A stretch of DNA of 64,000 nucleotides from Hibiscus mutabilis (taxonomy: Eukaryota; Streptophyta; Magnoliopsida; Malvales; Malvaceae). The notes under the pieces were generated by a model, which had not been told where the DNA came from, searched no databases, and worked only from the letters and a program-made list of their open reading frames with translations. A program made the position numbers and the translations under genes. The stretch is from assembly GCA_019671005.1 (NCBI GenBank), contig CM033741.1, forward strand, positions 5,952,001 through 6,016,000, given 5' to 3'. Below, in pieces: positions 11,050 to 23,288 of this stretch. The number at the start of each line of letters is the position of its first letter. Position 1 is the stretch's first letter.

Positions 11050-12399
11050 TGTAAAACCTATGTTTGATTTGGATATAACAAAGTGTTTAAGGACTAAATT
11101 GTAAAAGGAAATAAATTTTTAAGTATTCAAAGTCTCACAAAATGACAAGGAAAAGATTTCCAAAGTTAAAAACTTAAACCCCAAAAATTTTTCTAAGTGT
11201 TTCAAGCCAAAAATACACAAATACGCCCATGCGTATCGATACACCACTTGGTGTTTCAATATGGATTTTAGCTACTGGAATTTGATTTTGCAAGGCGTAT
11301 CGATACACCCCTTGGTGTTTCGATACGGAAATTGGCTATTGGAATTTGGTTTTACAAAGCTTACCGATACGACCTCACCCGTTTTGATGCGACATTCATC
11401 TGGGTAAATGGTTTTGTAAAGTGTTTCGATACAACTTTACGCTGTTTTGATACGGTTTGAAATCTGGGCTTAAGGAATTTCTAAACGTACCGATACGGTC
11501 CCAGATGTTTCGATACGCTATGCATTAATTGTTTTCGACCGTTGCCTTGTCAGTTATTTGAATCAACAAACTTTTAATTTTTTCGTTACCCGTACTGATA
11601 CACCCCTAGGCGTATCGATACAATTTTTCATTTCAGATTTCAGTGAGCAAAACTCATACCGATACGACCTTACGTTTTGATACGCCCCTAATTTTACACT
11701 GTGATCGTTTCGATACAGTCTCCCGCGTATCGATACGGATATACACAATGGCTATATTTGTTTTGCAACATGTACCGATACAGGCCTACGTGTACCGATA
11801 CGGTAGGTGCCAGACAACATTTATTCCGGGAAACTTGCTCACCAATGGCTATATTCAATACCCCAACTACCCAAACGGCTAGAATTCAATGAGAGGGTAT
11901 AAATACAAGACTCCAAAGCTACTGAAACAACTAATGAACCTACTTTGATCAACACTCAAGCAATCAAGCAAAATCCAACCCTTTGAGCTTTTATTGTCAA
12001 ACTCTTGTACCCAACTTGTGTATTTCATTGTAACCTTTAATTCAAGTTTGGGGTTGAGTGTTCTTGTAAATTGGGCAAACATTTACCTTGTGAGGGCTTT
12101 TATTTATTTTCCATTTCTTTCTTTGTATTCAAGAGTGAATTGTTCAAAGCTTTGGGTAGAAAGCTTGAACTTGTAACGGTTGCCTCCTTAAGCCTAGAAA
12201 AGGGGAAGAATTTCATAGTGAAGTTGGTTGAAAATCCTTAGTAGGAAGCTAAGGTAGTGGACGTAGAGCTTTTTAGAAGCTTGAACCACTATAAATCATT
12301 GTGTCCCATTGTCTATCTCTTTCGATTTGCTTCCAAACTTTTAAAATTGCCAATTCACCCCCTCTTGGCCACCATCTACATTGATTGATCATCCTAACA
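11050..12399 (+). repeat. 3' LTR of the Copia element (1,350 bp)
   Basis: Preceded by a polypurine tract and followed by the AAATT duplication. It carries the same palindrome cluster (about 11230-11805) and a TATA box at 11898-11904. Confidence 0.95.
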
Positions 12400-12404
12400 A
12401 AATT
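12400..12404. repeat. Right target-site duplication (AAATT) of the Copia element
   Basis: Matches 2441-2445 exactly; Gypsy LTR sequence resumes directly after it. Confidence 0.93.
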
Positions 12405-13566
12405 AGGCATATAGAATTAAACGTTAGACAATTAAATACACTTAGTTATAATAATTAGAGCCTTTAGCTTATGTTCTCTAATTAGGACTCAATAATTAAA
12501 TAAGATAGACAATTATAGTAATTAGATGTATATCAAATATAATTTTAAAATCCAAATTTGGATGGTGTTCCATTGTTTACAATGGGGTGTTATTACAACA
12601 TGGATTTTAATAAATTATATTTAATATATATATTCCACTTAAAATTAATTATTAATTTAGATATTTAGTTAAAATTAAACAATTATTTAGAATACATTGT
12701 AGATAATTAAATGTATATTAAATTGAACCTTTGGGACTCAAATTTGGATGGTCTTCCATTGTTTATAATGGGGTGTTATCTCAACATTGGTTTTAAAGGT
12801 GAACATTTAATATATATTTTCACCTAAAATATTGATTTAACAAATTGTTAGGGCCTTAATTAGGGCTAAAACTTTAATTAACTAGAAGGATTAAATAATT
12901 AGAAATATGATTAATTTAAGGGCTTTAAATATATGGAAGGTGTTCAAGAAATTGACATTTTCTCATAAAAGCCATTAAATTAATTAATATCATAGTATAA
13001 TTAATTAATAAATTAGAGCCGTTTTAGGATAGAACTTAAAATAAATCAGACAATAAAAAGTCATTCATTAAAAACCTTTTATGTTGGAAATTCATTTTTA
13101 AATATGAATAGGGGTGCCACCTAACGGGGTGCCTTTAATCTCATATTCGAACAAAATGAATTTCCTTATAAAAGGATATCTGCATTCGGAATTTAAATTC
13201 AATTAATAATTATGGAATAAATTAAATTCAAATAATTATTCGAAATGCCAAAATGTCACGTAAAATTAAAGGTATCGATAACGGGCGTTCGTATAGGTGC
13301 TAATCCTTCCCTACACGTAACCGACTCACGAACCCAATTTTAAGACAGAATCTCTGGTATATTTTTTCGGTGTCCGGTCTACCTCGAAGTGATCGGTGGC
13401 GACTCCAAAATGTTTTTTAAAGGATAAATAAAGGAAAATCTAATTTAATATGAAAAACCTTAAATTTTCAAGATTTAATTAAAAATGGCTAAAACCCTAA
13501 TTTTCTAAAAAGACCGATCTTCAAGCTATTTTTACACACTCGATTTCAAAAATGGTCGCAACAACT

Positions 13567-13584
13567 TGACGAATTCACTGGGGA
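13567..13584 (+). other. Primer-binding site of the Gypsy element, partly decayed
   Basis: Three bases after the 5' LTR the sequence TGACGAATTCACTGGGGA resembles the site common in Tat elements (TGGCGACTCC followed by ACTGGGGA), with three differences by eye. The matching tRNA was not determined. Confidence 0.55.
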
Positions 13585-14249
13585 TTTTTTTAAAAAAACT
13601 GAGAGTCAGGCCTAATTAATTTTATGTGACATTTTGGCATTTTAGGATAATAATTTGAATTTAATTTTTCCATAATTATTGAATGAATTTTCAGGAAAAA
13701 TGCAGGTAGCTTTTTCTTGTGTGTTATAAATTGTCATTCATGCATAAGCCTTATACCTGGGCTTTTCACCCTTAAATGAGAGTGAGGCATGATCCTACGT
13801 GAATTATTTAGCTCCGTGATCGGAATTTTGTCCTTCTTCCGGTATACCAACCTTATATACCGTGAGGTTACGCCTCCACTATAAGGGGCCATATACTCCT
13901 GAATCGATGTCTTACTAGTCCAGTAACGACGGTTTGGGTACCCAGAGTCTATATCGAAACCCACATGCTGTAATAGAAGCCTACCCCACTAGAGCCAGAC
14001 AGAGACTAGGACAGGGTGTTGCTGATTTAAATTCTTTTCTCTGGTTATTTTAAGTGCAAAATAAATTGTTCTCTGGTTAATTTTATGCAATATAAATTGT
14101 TTTATTTTACAACAAATATTTTTGTTTTCAAGTTTATTTTCACCATACTGACACAGTTTTTTTGTTTTGTTTTCTGTGTTTTGTTATATGTTTTTGCATC
14201 ATAGTTGTACTCATAAAGGGTATTAAGTTCGAAGTCAATCGAATAAGAA
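13585..14249 (+). other. Untranslated leader of the Gypsy element
   Basis: No supported ORF on the plus strand. It contains two short copies of a TTCTCTGGTTA...AAATTGTT unit near 14036 and 14070. A minus-strand open frame at 13734-13964 has no family resemblance. Confidence 0.6.
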
Positions 14250-16455
14250 ATGTCTCATACAACTGAAGGGTCCGATAGACAGGGGGAGGATAATACCACA
14301 GTCTGGTCATGGTCTGAGGAAACCCAGTTCATTAAGGGAGACAATATTAAGGGAGATTATGTATCACGGACTAAGGAGATTGCTAGAATGAATTCAGGAC
14401 AAAACAGTTTTTTACCGGAACTCAAAAGGATGTGGGAATAATGGGATGAAACTATGAAAAAAACTTTTTAGTTAGAGTTCAGAGATATAGTAATGTTGTT
14501 GGATTTTTAGTTGATCGAGGATTGATTAGGGCCATGACGCAGTATTGGAACCCGGCATACAATTACTTCACATTCGGAGACGTGGATATGACAATGACAT
14601 TGAAAGAATATAAGGCTTTGTTACATTGCTCGAAATTTGGAAAAAACAATATTTACACGAGACCCCCTAACAACTCAACCTTCAGAAAGAAGTTGAAAAT
14701 GGTCAGCGGGAAAATGAAGTTTGGTTTAATGGAAAAGTAAATAAAAAAGGAAATGATGAAATAACCGAGGACAGTGAACGCATCCACTAGGAGGTAATTC
14801 AAGAGTTAATTTTAATGAGCAATAAACCAGAAAAGAAAAAAAGTCTGTACGCATTATGTATTTATGGGCTAGTGTTGTTTCCGAGGACCCCGAATTATAT
14901 TGATCTGTCAACTCTTAGACTGTTTGAGCGCTTGAAGAACGGGGTAAATCCGGTACCAGCAATTTTGGCCGAAACATACAGAACATTAACTGCTTGCAAA
15001 AGAACAGGGGAATGAAGATTTTGGGGTTGTGCCCAATTGTTAGAGGTATGGTTTCGAGGCAACAGATGGGTTGCACCCTATAGGGCTCGTAGATTTTGCA
15101 TTAATTATTCACCGCTAGAGGAGCATCTTGCAGCCTATCCGATTGAGAAAATGACGAAAGAACAATGAAAAGAATGGTTTCGGAACATGAAAGATTTAGA
15201 GATTATCTGGAAAGCTCCTTAGCTGAATTTGGTAGGTTATCTGTACCGATGTGGGAAGTTCGATTGGGTGCCTTTGTCGAGAGTTTAGGGAGGAACAACC
15301 TATTGCCCGCTATTAGTGTCCCGACAATTCGGATCAAGACAGTTTATTCTCGCTATTGCTGGTATTGAGGAATTTGAGTACATGCATAAGACGGAAGGTT
15401 ACAAGACAAAAATAAAAGACGTCGTAATAGCATGGAAAATGCCGAGGAGAGTAAATCTTTAGGATGGATTAGAGGTTATGCAAAATTATACGCAGTGGAA
15501 GGCTCAAAGGGTTAATGATGGCATTCAATAGAGCAGAGTAGGTAATATTCGTCTGATCAATGAACGTGTGAGAGATGTGCCTTCAGTAGTGGAAAAGTTG
15601 AAACATGATCACGAGAAAGAGTTGAAGGGGTATGAGAAGCGAATCGAAGAGCTGAAGCAGAAGCTATCCATGGCATCGTTAGAGGTAGATGTACAGAAAG
15701 TTAAGGAGAATGAGCTTTATGAACAGAACCGAAAACTCAACCAAGAATTAAAGGATTTAAAAGAAACTCACTCGGAGTGTAAGAAGATTCAAAAAGGAAG
15801 TACAAGCAAGATGATCAGTGATTTGTCTGAACAGCTAAATAGGACTGCGTATGAGAGGAATGATTATAAGAAAATGTATGAGGACTATGTAAAATCCTCT
15901 AAGAAAAGGGTCCAAGACTTGAAAGAATCGTATGATCGTGCTAAAAAGAAGTTAGAAGAAAAAGAGATACAGAATTCATAATTGTTGTCTCAGAAATCAG
16001 AATTGTTGTCTCAGAATTCAGAACTGGAAGAACAGAATGAAGAACTAAGAGTTCAGATATCGCAAATGGAACAAGTGCTCACAGGACATTACAACGAAGG
16101 AAGAGATATTGTAGATGCAGAGGAGAAAGAGCTGAAAGGAAAGGTGACTGAGTTAGAGAATACAGTTCAAGTCTTAAAAGGAAAACTTACAAACTTTGAA
16201 GGTCCGTTGTATCAAGAAAACATAGCGTGGAAATAGAAGTACGGGGCAGCTCAACGTACAATTCAGGAACAAAACAATGAACTGGTTATCTTCAAAGGAC
16301 GAGTACGAGGCATTGCTCAATATGTTCAGATATTATCAAAGGATGCTGCTAGTTTGCTGCAACACCCTGACGTTGAGCTAGAGCTTGCAGAGAGGATCGT
16401 TCGTCTACTGAATGAGATAGTCAATCTAGGAATTAGAGATAGTAGTTTTCTATAG
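14250..16455 (+). pseudogene. Gypsy ORF1: DUF7745-like domain plus long coiled coil, degraded
   Basis: Begins MSHTTEGSDRQGED at 14250. The domain at about 14520-15360 has the recognisable blocks YWNPAYNYFTFGDVDM, LALCIYGLV-like (14845) and VPAILAETYRTL (14960), as in proteins encoded ahead of gag in cotton Tat elements. From 15568 to about 16240 it is a heptad-rich, charged coiled coil, then an amphipathic tail ending at TAG 16453-16455. It is split over at least four frames, with in-frame stops at 14439 and 16234. Function in the element is unknown; Ogre-like elements typically carry such an ORF1. The ATG is chosen because it starts the recognisable N-terminal pattern. Confidence 0.8.
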
Positions 16456-16697
16456 TTGAGATTATCCATTTCCTGTATTCGACCCTTCCTAGTTAAATGG
16501 ATGTTTTTTTTTTAAATATTTGTCTTTGAGTTTAATACCCCTAATACATTCATACATTCATGCATTCATGCATTCATTCATACAACAACATTTGATATTA
16601 CTCTTTTAAAGGTTTTAATAAATAAAGGTTCTATGGTAGTTTGTTTTGAACCGCAATCATTCCGCATTCATACGGAATACGTCTACGCTCCAAGGCC
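16456..16697 (+). other. Spacer between ORF1 and gag with an ATTC-rich microsatellite
   Basis: Non-coding. A CATTCATA/CATTCATG run lies at about 16548-16583. The gag ATG follows at 16698. Confidence 0.5.
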
Positions 16698-18330
16698 ATG
16701 GCTGTTGAAGATAGAGTTGCCAGTCCCGAGAACAATCGTGTTGAAGTACAGAATAGGTTCGACAGAATTGAGCAATCCATGAGGGATCACTTCGCTCAGA
16801 CACAGAGGGACATTATTAGTCACTTGACCGCCTTGTTACGACCAAAAGAATCTGGCAAGGGCAAAGTGCAGGAGGTTACTGCGGACAACGAGAATGACCA
16901 GATAGATACTACATCTCATATGAAGGAACAGCCTGAAGGACCACCTATTGTGATGAAGGTTCAAATTAATCTGGCCGGAGCAACTTCTAGTCATCTAGTT
17001 CATATTGGAACAAATTTTGAAAGTGGCGATGAAGTCCCGGATCTGAATATGGTCAATGAAGTCGAAAGGATTCGTGCTGAGATCGAAAAGAAGTATGAGG
17101 AATGCTACAAGGCCTTGGAGGATAGGTTGCTGGAGATGCAAAAAATGAATAATTAGGGGTCTAGCGCCGCTGATCTGAGTTTGGTTGCGAATTTGATCCT
17201 TCCACCTAAATTCAATGCACCTAATTTTGAGAAGTATGATGGGATGACCTGTCCGAAAACTCATCTTACTATGTATTGTCGCAAAATGGCTACTTATTTG
17301 AAGGATGAGAAGTTGATTCATTGCTTTTAGGATAGTTTAACGGGCTCAGCAGCGCGCTGGTATGCACAATTAAGCCACGTTAACATTAGGTCTTGGAAAG
17401 ACCTTTCTGGTGCTTTTGAGGAACAGTATAAACATGTATCTAAAATGGTTTCTAGCCGAGTCATGTTGCAGGCTATAGAACAGAAACCAACTAAGAGTTT
17501 CCGCCAATATGCACAAAGGTAGAAAGAATTGGTAGCACAGGTACAACCGACGTTGTTGGAAAATAAGGTCAACCACATGTTTGTAAACACCTTGAGATGA
17601 CCACTCTTTGAACATCTTATAGGTAATAATACTCATACTTTTGCCGATATGGTGCTGACTGGTGAATTAATCGAAGCGACAATTAAGAATGGAAGACTGG
17701 AAAGTTGAGAGAGTTATCGTAAGACTTCTAAAAGGAAGGACAATGAAGTGAACAATACGAGTGCTTATCAGGTCCCGAAAAATGTCACAGTTTCATCGGT
17801 TGGTGCGTTAGGAAGCTCACAGAATTCAAACAAGAAGGATTCTCGAGGTTCGAGAAATAACAGGATGAACTTCACACCTCTGCCAATATCATATAGAGAG
17901 TTGTATCCACAGTTGCTTGATGCAGACCTGGTAAGACCTTATTATCTAACACCTCTTCAGCCGTCATATCTTCCATGGTATGATCTAAAGGCATATTATT
18001 GAAAATTGCACAGCATTCAAAAAGGTAGTTTAGAATTTGGTGAACACTGGTGTGCTAAAGTTTGACGAACCTAACATAGCGGCTAATCCTTTGCCGAATC
18101 ATGTAGGGCAAGGGGTGAATGCAATTGAAGAAGATGATGAGGGCAAGTGGCTGAAGACTGATGTATCTGAAATAAGATCTCCTTTGAAGTGGGTATTTGA
18201 ACAATTATACAATGCTGGAATGATACAGATAGGCATGAAGATTGAAAAGGAAGTGGAATCGAGCATCTACTGTGAATATCATCAAGAGGATGGTATGAAA
18301 TCCAACATTGTATTGAATTCAGACGTTTGA
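16698..18330 (+). pseudogene. Gypsy gag, many in-frame stops
   Basis: ATG at 16698. A coiled coil at about 16720-17150 is followed by the Retrotrans_gag domain at about 17180-17700, with the diagnostic segments FEKYDGMTCPKTH, GSAARWYAQL and FRQYAQR. The same frame contains stops at 17154, 17328, 17520, 17598 and 17706, most explainable by one C-to-T or G-to-A change. A proline-rich linker (FTPLPISYRELYPQLL) ends near 18000, where a short deletion seems to have removed the first half of the usual zinc-finger-like block and shifted the frame; coding similarity resumes at about 18005. Gag would form the particle. Confidence 0.85.
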
Positions 18331-19377
18331 TTCAGAAAATGATGAATAACAAGGAGATTGAGTTCTTTGAGAAAACAGGAGAAAGGAAAGAGGTAGAGGT
18401 GTGTACTTCCGAAAGTTCTGGAAGCAAATACGGAGTAAATAGACCATTGATCATTTCTGCTAGACCAAAGGTGGGATGCATGTCTAGTAATGTAAAGTCG
18501 GTAGCAACTCCTAAGGTTGTGATTTCTCCTTCGACACCGTTTGCGTTCAAACACTCGTAGGGTCCCTTGGAATTATGCCGCTAATGTAATGGTGCCTGAA
18601 AAGTCGAAGCCTCAGAAGAAGTTAAAACCACAAGTAGAAGCGGAGAAGGTGGAAAAGTCTGACGAGAAGACAGTAAATAAAGTTGGGCATTTCACCATGA
18701 GTGAGAGATGTTAATCTCCGGAAGTTTCTAAAGAGTTAGAAAAAGAGAAAGCAAAGGCTCCAATGGTACCAGAAAGAATATTTGGGGAGGAACCAGCCTC
18801 GAAAATAAATGAGCCCGTCACTGAGGAGCAAGCACATGAATTCTTAAAAATTTTGAAGCATAGTGAGTATAGTATTGTTGAGCAGCTAAAGAGACAGCAG
18901 GCTAGGATTTCTATCATTGAGCTATTGTTGAGTTTTGAAGGACAGCGCAATGCTTTGATCAAGGTGCTCAATCAGACCTTTGTTCTGAATAATATATCAA
19001 TACATAAGCTAGACATGATTGTGAATCATATAGCTGCTGATAACTACATTACCTTTAGTGATGATGAGATCCCAGAAGGAGGAATATGATCTGTGAAGGC
19101 GTTGAATATTACAACTTATTGTAAGTGGCATGTTCTTCTTGAAGTGTTGGTTGATAATGGGTCAGCATTGAATGTTTTGCCCATGGAGACTTTGCAAAGG
19201 TTGTCGATTGATGATTCCCATATGAAAACCTACAATAATACGGTGAGGGCATTTGATGGAACAACTCGAGAAGTTCTGGGAAAGATTGAGGTGCTACTGC
19301 AAATTGGACCCGTGCTTTACAATGTCGATTTTGTCGTTATGGATATAAAATCGATGTACAATTGCTTTTTAGAAAGG
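18330..19377 (+). pseudogene. Gypsy gag-protease linker and protease, first part
   Basis: Frames change at about 18300 and 18560. From 18763 there is a charged linker including HEFLKILKHSEYSIVEQL, typical of this lineage. The aspartic protease follows with the active-site segment LVDNGSALNVLP at about 19147, the form usual in Tat elements (DNG rather than DSG or DTG). The stop at 19087 lies in the linker. The reading frame is cut at 19377 by the solo LTR and resumes at 22379. Confidence 0.8.
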
Positions 19378-22300
19378 TGTAACATCCCTTTCTCGTATTC
19401 ATTACCAAATACGAGTCAGTTATGTTACTAACTAAGATTAAACCCTTTATATTTCTTATATTCCGAAAACTGGCAGCCTGCACTGCCTTTACTCAAAAAT
19501 TTATAAAAAAATTTATAGACATCGAAAATTCATTCTGAAATTTTCTAATTAAACTAGATTCATTAAGCTTTCTAACGATATAAATTATTAGCCTAAAATC
19601 ATTACAGAAAAATTCAAATAAATCTTTAATTTAATCGTCACAACCCAAAAATGCTAAAATTCTGCTGCCCTATTTTCTGACCTTCCTTCGAATAAAAATT
19701 CATAACTTTTTACATACAACTCGAAATTATTCACATTTTGTTTTGTAAGAAAGTAGACAAAATTTTTAGTTCATACATATAAGATTCACTATCTAATTCC
19801 AATTGTAGAATTTATGCTGATTTCTCAAACACAGTGTTTTTGCAAACGTTTCAGGACAGATTTTTAATCCTTCTAACTTATGACCCATATTTACTAAAAA
19901 CTTAGTACATTATCATTTATAACCACAATAGGACTTACTAGGTTCATCATCCATATTATAACAACTATTATAACAACTATTAACCAACCATATTTGGTAA
20001 TAAGTTAGTACAAACCCCACTAATTATACATGCCATCTAGTACACTTCCAAAAGAAAGGATAGATGTCAATAACATTACTATGAGTATGGAGATATACCT
20101 CCCAAAATAGGAAAGTGATGCTCGGCTACTCTTCCCTCGAAGCTCCTTTAAAAACCTACGCATGAAATTTATCATACGCTAAGCATATACTTAGTGAGGC
20201 AATAGTAGTTAAATCAATGCAACTTAACATATATATCAATATAATAAAATAACAATGCATATGATCACTTACCATTTTATGCTTGTTAGCATATATGACA
20301 TGGTATATATAATAACATATTACAGAGTAATAATTTTGATTCTTACCATTACCGTTGCCATATTTATCATCGAGCTTTCAAGCTTTTCATCATGTTTTTT
20401 AATTTATTTAGCCCAAGTATCGATTTAAGGAAATTTATATACAAGAGTCACCCCCTATACTTACTGGAGTATAGTATATTATTTTTTCTTTACCAGAAGT
20501 GCTTAGCACCGATGTGCTCCTGTATACTTACCGGAGTATACAATTAGTAAATAATTTGCACTTTACCTGAAGTGCTTAGAATGTTTATACAGTTGTTTAT
20601 GACTCTATGGATATCCAACTATACTTTTAATTTTCTATCTCATACATTGGGCTTTATATCAATCATAATCTCATTCATGGCAACATATATATACATATTG
20701 AGCAATTCATACCCAAAATAATATTCCATGCATAATTAATGATCCATGCATATGTTTCAACTCTTGACATATTTCTAACATGTCAATATATGATAAATGA
20801 CATAAAGATCATGCTATACATGCATTGCACTCACCTTGACACTTTCAAAAGTAAACTTTATACTAGCCTCACTAAGCTTGGTTGCACTTTTTATCTTCTT
20901 TCTTTCCTCGTTTGATCTCGAACTTGCTTGTTATCTGTATGTACATTAAATACATAACACAAGCAACCTTAAGTACATGTCCAAACCTTACTAATACATA
21001 TACATACCAAGTTGGAAAATTTAACATTTTAAACCAAGCACTTCTTTGCAATAACAATGCTTCCTACACTTTAATCTTATATCAAATGACACACTGCAAC
21101 CAAAAGTTTGATAATTTCCCTTTAAACCTTAAATTCTCTCTCATTGGGTTTATAAACTAAAATTTGGAAACTTTCACATTTCATCTCAATTTTCAAAAAT
21201 TTTAATACCAAAATGATCCTTGTATCATAGAAAACAACATTAACCATGCTTCTTGAATATTTTCCAATTTCTCACTTATTTCACCTAATTTGTAAAATTC
21301 ACAAAATAGTCCTAAATGATGTTTTCTTCGTTCCAATCACATAATTCAACTTAGAAAATATCATTCTAATCATTTCCATCATCAAAATAATTTTCACAAA
21401 ATTTCCCCTAAATTTCTTCATATTTTCGAATTGGTCCCTATAGGTTTTCCAAGAGATTTTCATCATTTCAAGCATAGAAACAACACTACAACACCATTTC
21501 CAACTTGATTGAACCTTAAAACATGAAAAATTAACATGTTATTCAACCACCCTAATTATCAATCTCAACTTAGAGCATGGAAACTAAGCAAAACTTATAC
21601 CAAAAGATAGAGAATTCAATGAAGATCACTTTCTTATTTCATGTCTCTAGCCAAAAATCAAACAAATCAAGCCAAAAATTGAATTGAAATTTTCTTACCT
21701 AGACCCCTTTAGTATTCGGCCACTTGAAAGAAAGATGAACAAGATTTAAAATTTTTCTTTCTTTTATTTTAATGTCAATTGTCTTCAAATTGGCTATATA
21801 AAAATAAAAATCTCTAAAATAGTCAAATGACTATTTTACCCTTTAGTTATAACCAATCACAAGCCAACACCTATATCTTATCCTCTTCAATAATCAATTT
21901 TTATTAAAAAGTATAGGTGAAATGACTAAAATGCCATTAAAGAAATAATTTGTTTTTAAAAATGCAATTCCATCACCTATACAAAATACTGAATATAATC
22001 GAATCTAAACTGATTAAAAACGATTCAAAACTTCAATACTATGCTCCTCAGGTCTTCCTAAGACTTCTTTCAAATTTTCATAAAATTCTGAGCTCATACG
22101 ATTACCTGAATCACACTTAAACTTTAAACAAAATTTCCCAATAATAGAAACATCATATCAAACCATAGTTTTTATATTCGATCCATTCCCTTAGATGATC
22201 TATCTATTTATAGAATAAAAATAATTATTGGGAAAATTACCATATTGGTCCTTGAACTTTTCTCAACTTTTCACTTTTGTCACCAAACTTTAAAATTTTA

Positions 22301-22378
22301 CGTTTTAGTCACTGAACTAAAACCACTAACTGTTTATTCTTTACGTTTTGGTCACTAATCCAATAATGGGATATTACA
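19378..22378. mobile_element. Solo LTR, about 3.0 kb, inserted in the Gypsy protease
   Basis: Begins TGTAACATCCC and ends GGGATATTACA, short inverted ends typical of large Gypsy (Del/Tekay-type) LTRs. The flanks are AAAGG (19373-19377) and GAAGG (22379-22383), a 5-bp duplication with one later change. No PBS, PPT or element coding sequence is inside, and no second LTR is present, which fits LTR-LTR recombination. Removing it rejoins the protease reading frame at the ...FLER/PWIH segment. Small ORFs inside (20872-21160) are not gene-like. Confidence 0.8.
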
Positions 22379-23115
22379 GAAGGCCTTGGATTCATTCTGA
22401 TGGTGCAGTACCATCATCCTTACACCAAAAGTTGAAGTTTGTGTTCGAAGGAAAATTAGTGAGTATTGGAGCTGAAGAAGACATTATTGCTTCAGTGTCT
22501 ACCGATGCACCATACATTGAGACAGATGGAAGTACTTTGGAATGTTCATTCCGTGCTTTTGAGTTCATAAATGCAACTTTTGTCGCTGAAGGAAAACCGA
22601 TCCCTTGTCCAAAGTTGTCAAACTGCACCAAGATGGCAGTCCGTGAGATACTTGGCAGGGGAGCGAAGGTTGGAAAAGGACCGGGGAAAGATTTACAGGG
22701 TTTTCCGTATCCCAAAGTTGTTGAGATGAAGAAATACCGTTTTGTGCTTGAATTTAAGCCAAATATTCAATAGAGGAAGCAATAACTGAAAAGGGAACGA
22801 GGATCGAAGGAGGGCTCGTTTTTTGGGAACTAAAACAACGTGAGAGCCCATGATATTTCCAGGCTTGACAATCACCTTCAAGTCACGTGGGTTTGTCAAC
22901 GTAGAGAAGCAATTGGAGAAAGACAACTAGAAGACACTGAGGCTCTAGGAGGAGGAGATCTTTGGTGAAAGCATGGAGAAGCTGTGCATCAACGGTGTAT
23001 TTGAGGGATCCCAGCCTAACACGTTTCTGGAAGGAATACGTCCATGTTTCCCTGGTGAAACTTTGACCAACTGGACCTCCGAAGATCTTCCCCTAGTCTT
23101 TAAGAATAAAACAGA
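22379..23115 (+). pseudogene. Gypsy protease, second part, and linker
   Basis: Directly after the solo LTR the frame gives PWIHSDGAVPSSLHQKLKF, the continuation of the protease. It stays open to TAG at 22771. Beyond that, coding similarity persists in shifted frames to about 23110 (a segment around GETLTNWTSEDLP), ending at a candidate splice donor. Confidence 0.75.
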
Positions 23116-23288
23116 GTAAATGTCAAGAACCACCTCATACTTTTTCCCGTGAGTATGAGGGATTATCTGTAAAGGGCTATTATGCAAGTTTACTTTCAAT
23201 AAAGATGCTTTCATTGTGATTCTCAAATGGCAAACATGTTTCTTGTTTTCGCATATTTTCCAAACATATATTATTATTTTTCTTACAG
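23116..23288 (+). other. Probable Ogre-type intron between protease and RT
   Basis: Donor GA|GTAAAT at 23116 and acceptor TTTTTCTTACAG ending at 23288 flank 173 T-rich bases with stops. Coding-like sequence resumes at once with a serine-rich, then acidic, segment before RT. Ogre-like elements are known to have a spliced intron at this position. The exact donor is inferred. Confidence 0.5.

Larger units (their letters stand above)
2446..12399 (+). mobile_element. Sirevirus-type Copia LTR retrotransposon, 9,954 bp
   Basis: Starts TGTAAAACC, ends CTAACA, and is flanked by AAATT at 2441-2445 and 12400-12404. Across the junction the interrupted Gypsy LTR reads on and matches the uninterrupted 3' LTR near 30397. 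Gag, protease, integrase, RT and RNase H are in Copia order. Nearly 10-kb length, an extra ORF after pol, several GGGGGAG polypurine runs before the 3' LTR and palindromic repeat clusters in the LTRs fit the Sirevirus group. The LTR pair is similar: about four differences in the first 120 bases, so it is much younger than its Gypsy host. It is not autonomous: stops and frameshifts interrupt gag and pol. Confidence 0.95.
1064..13563 (+). repeat. 5' LTR of the Gypsy element, split by the Copia insertion
   Basis: The LTR consists of 1064-2445 plus 12405-13563, about 2.54 kb when joined. The second part aligns with 30390-31562 of the 3' LTR: both share the block with GGGGTGCCACCTAACGGGGT and the terminal GTCGCRACA. 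The first parts are much more diverged, though both have a TATA box followed by GA-rich sequence and a GC-richer leader. An imperfect duplication of about 185 bp (near 12550 and 12735) is present in both LTRs and therefore predates insertion. Confidence 0.9.

Noticed and set aside
20872..21160. Small opposing ORFs within the 3-kb solo LTR
   Set aside because: Low-complexity AT-rich translations without similarity; LTR sequence is expected to be non-coding.
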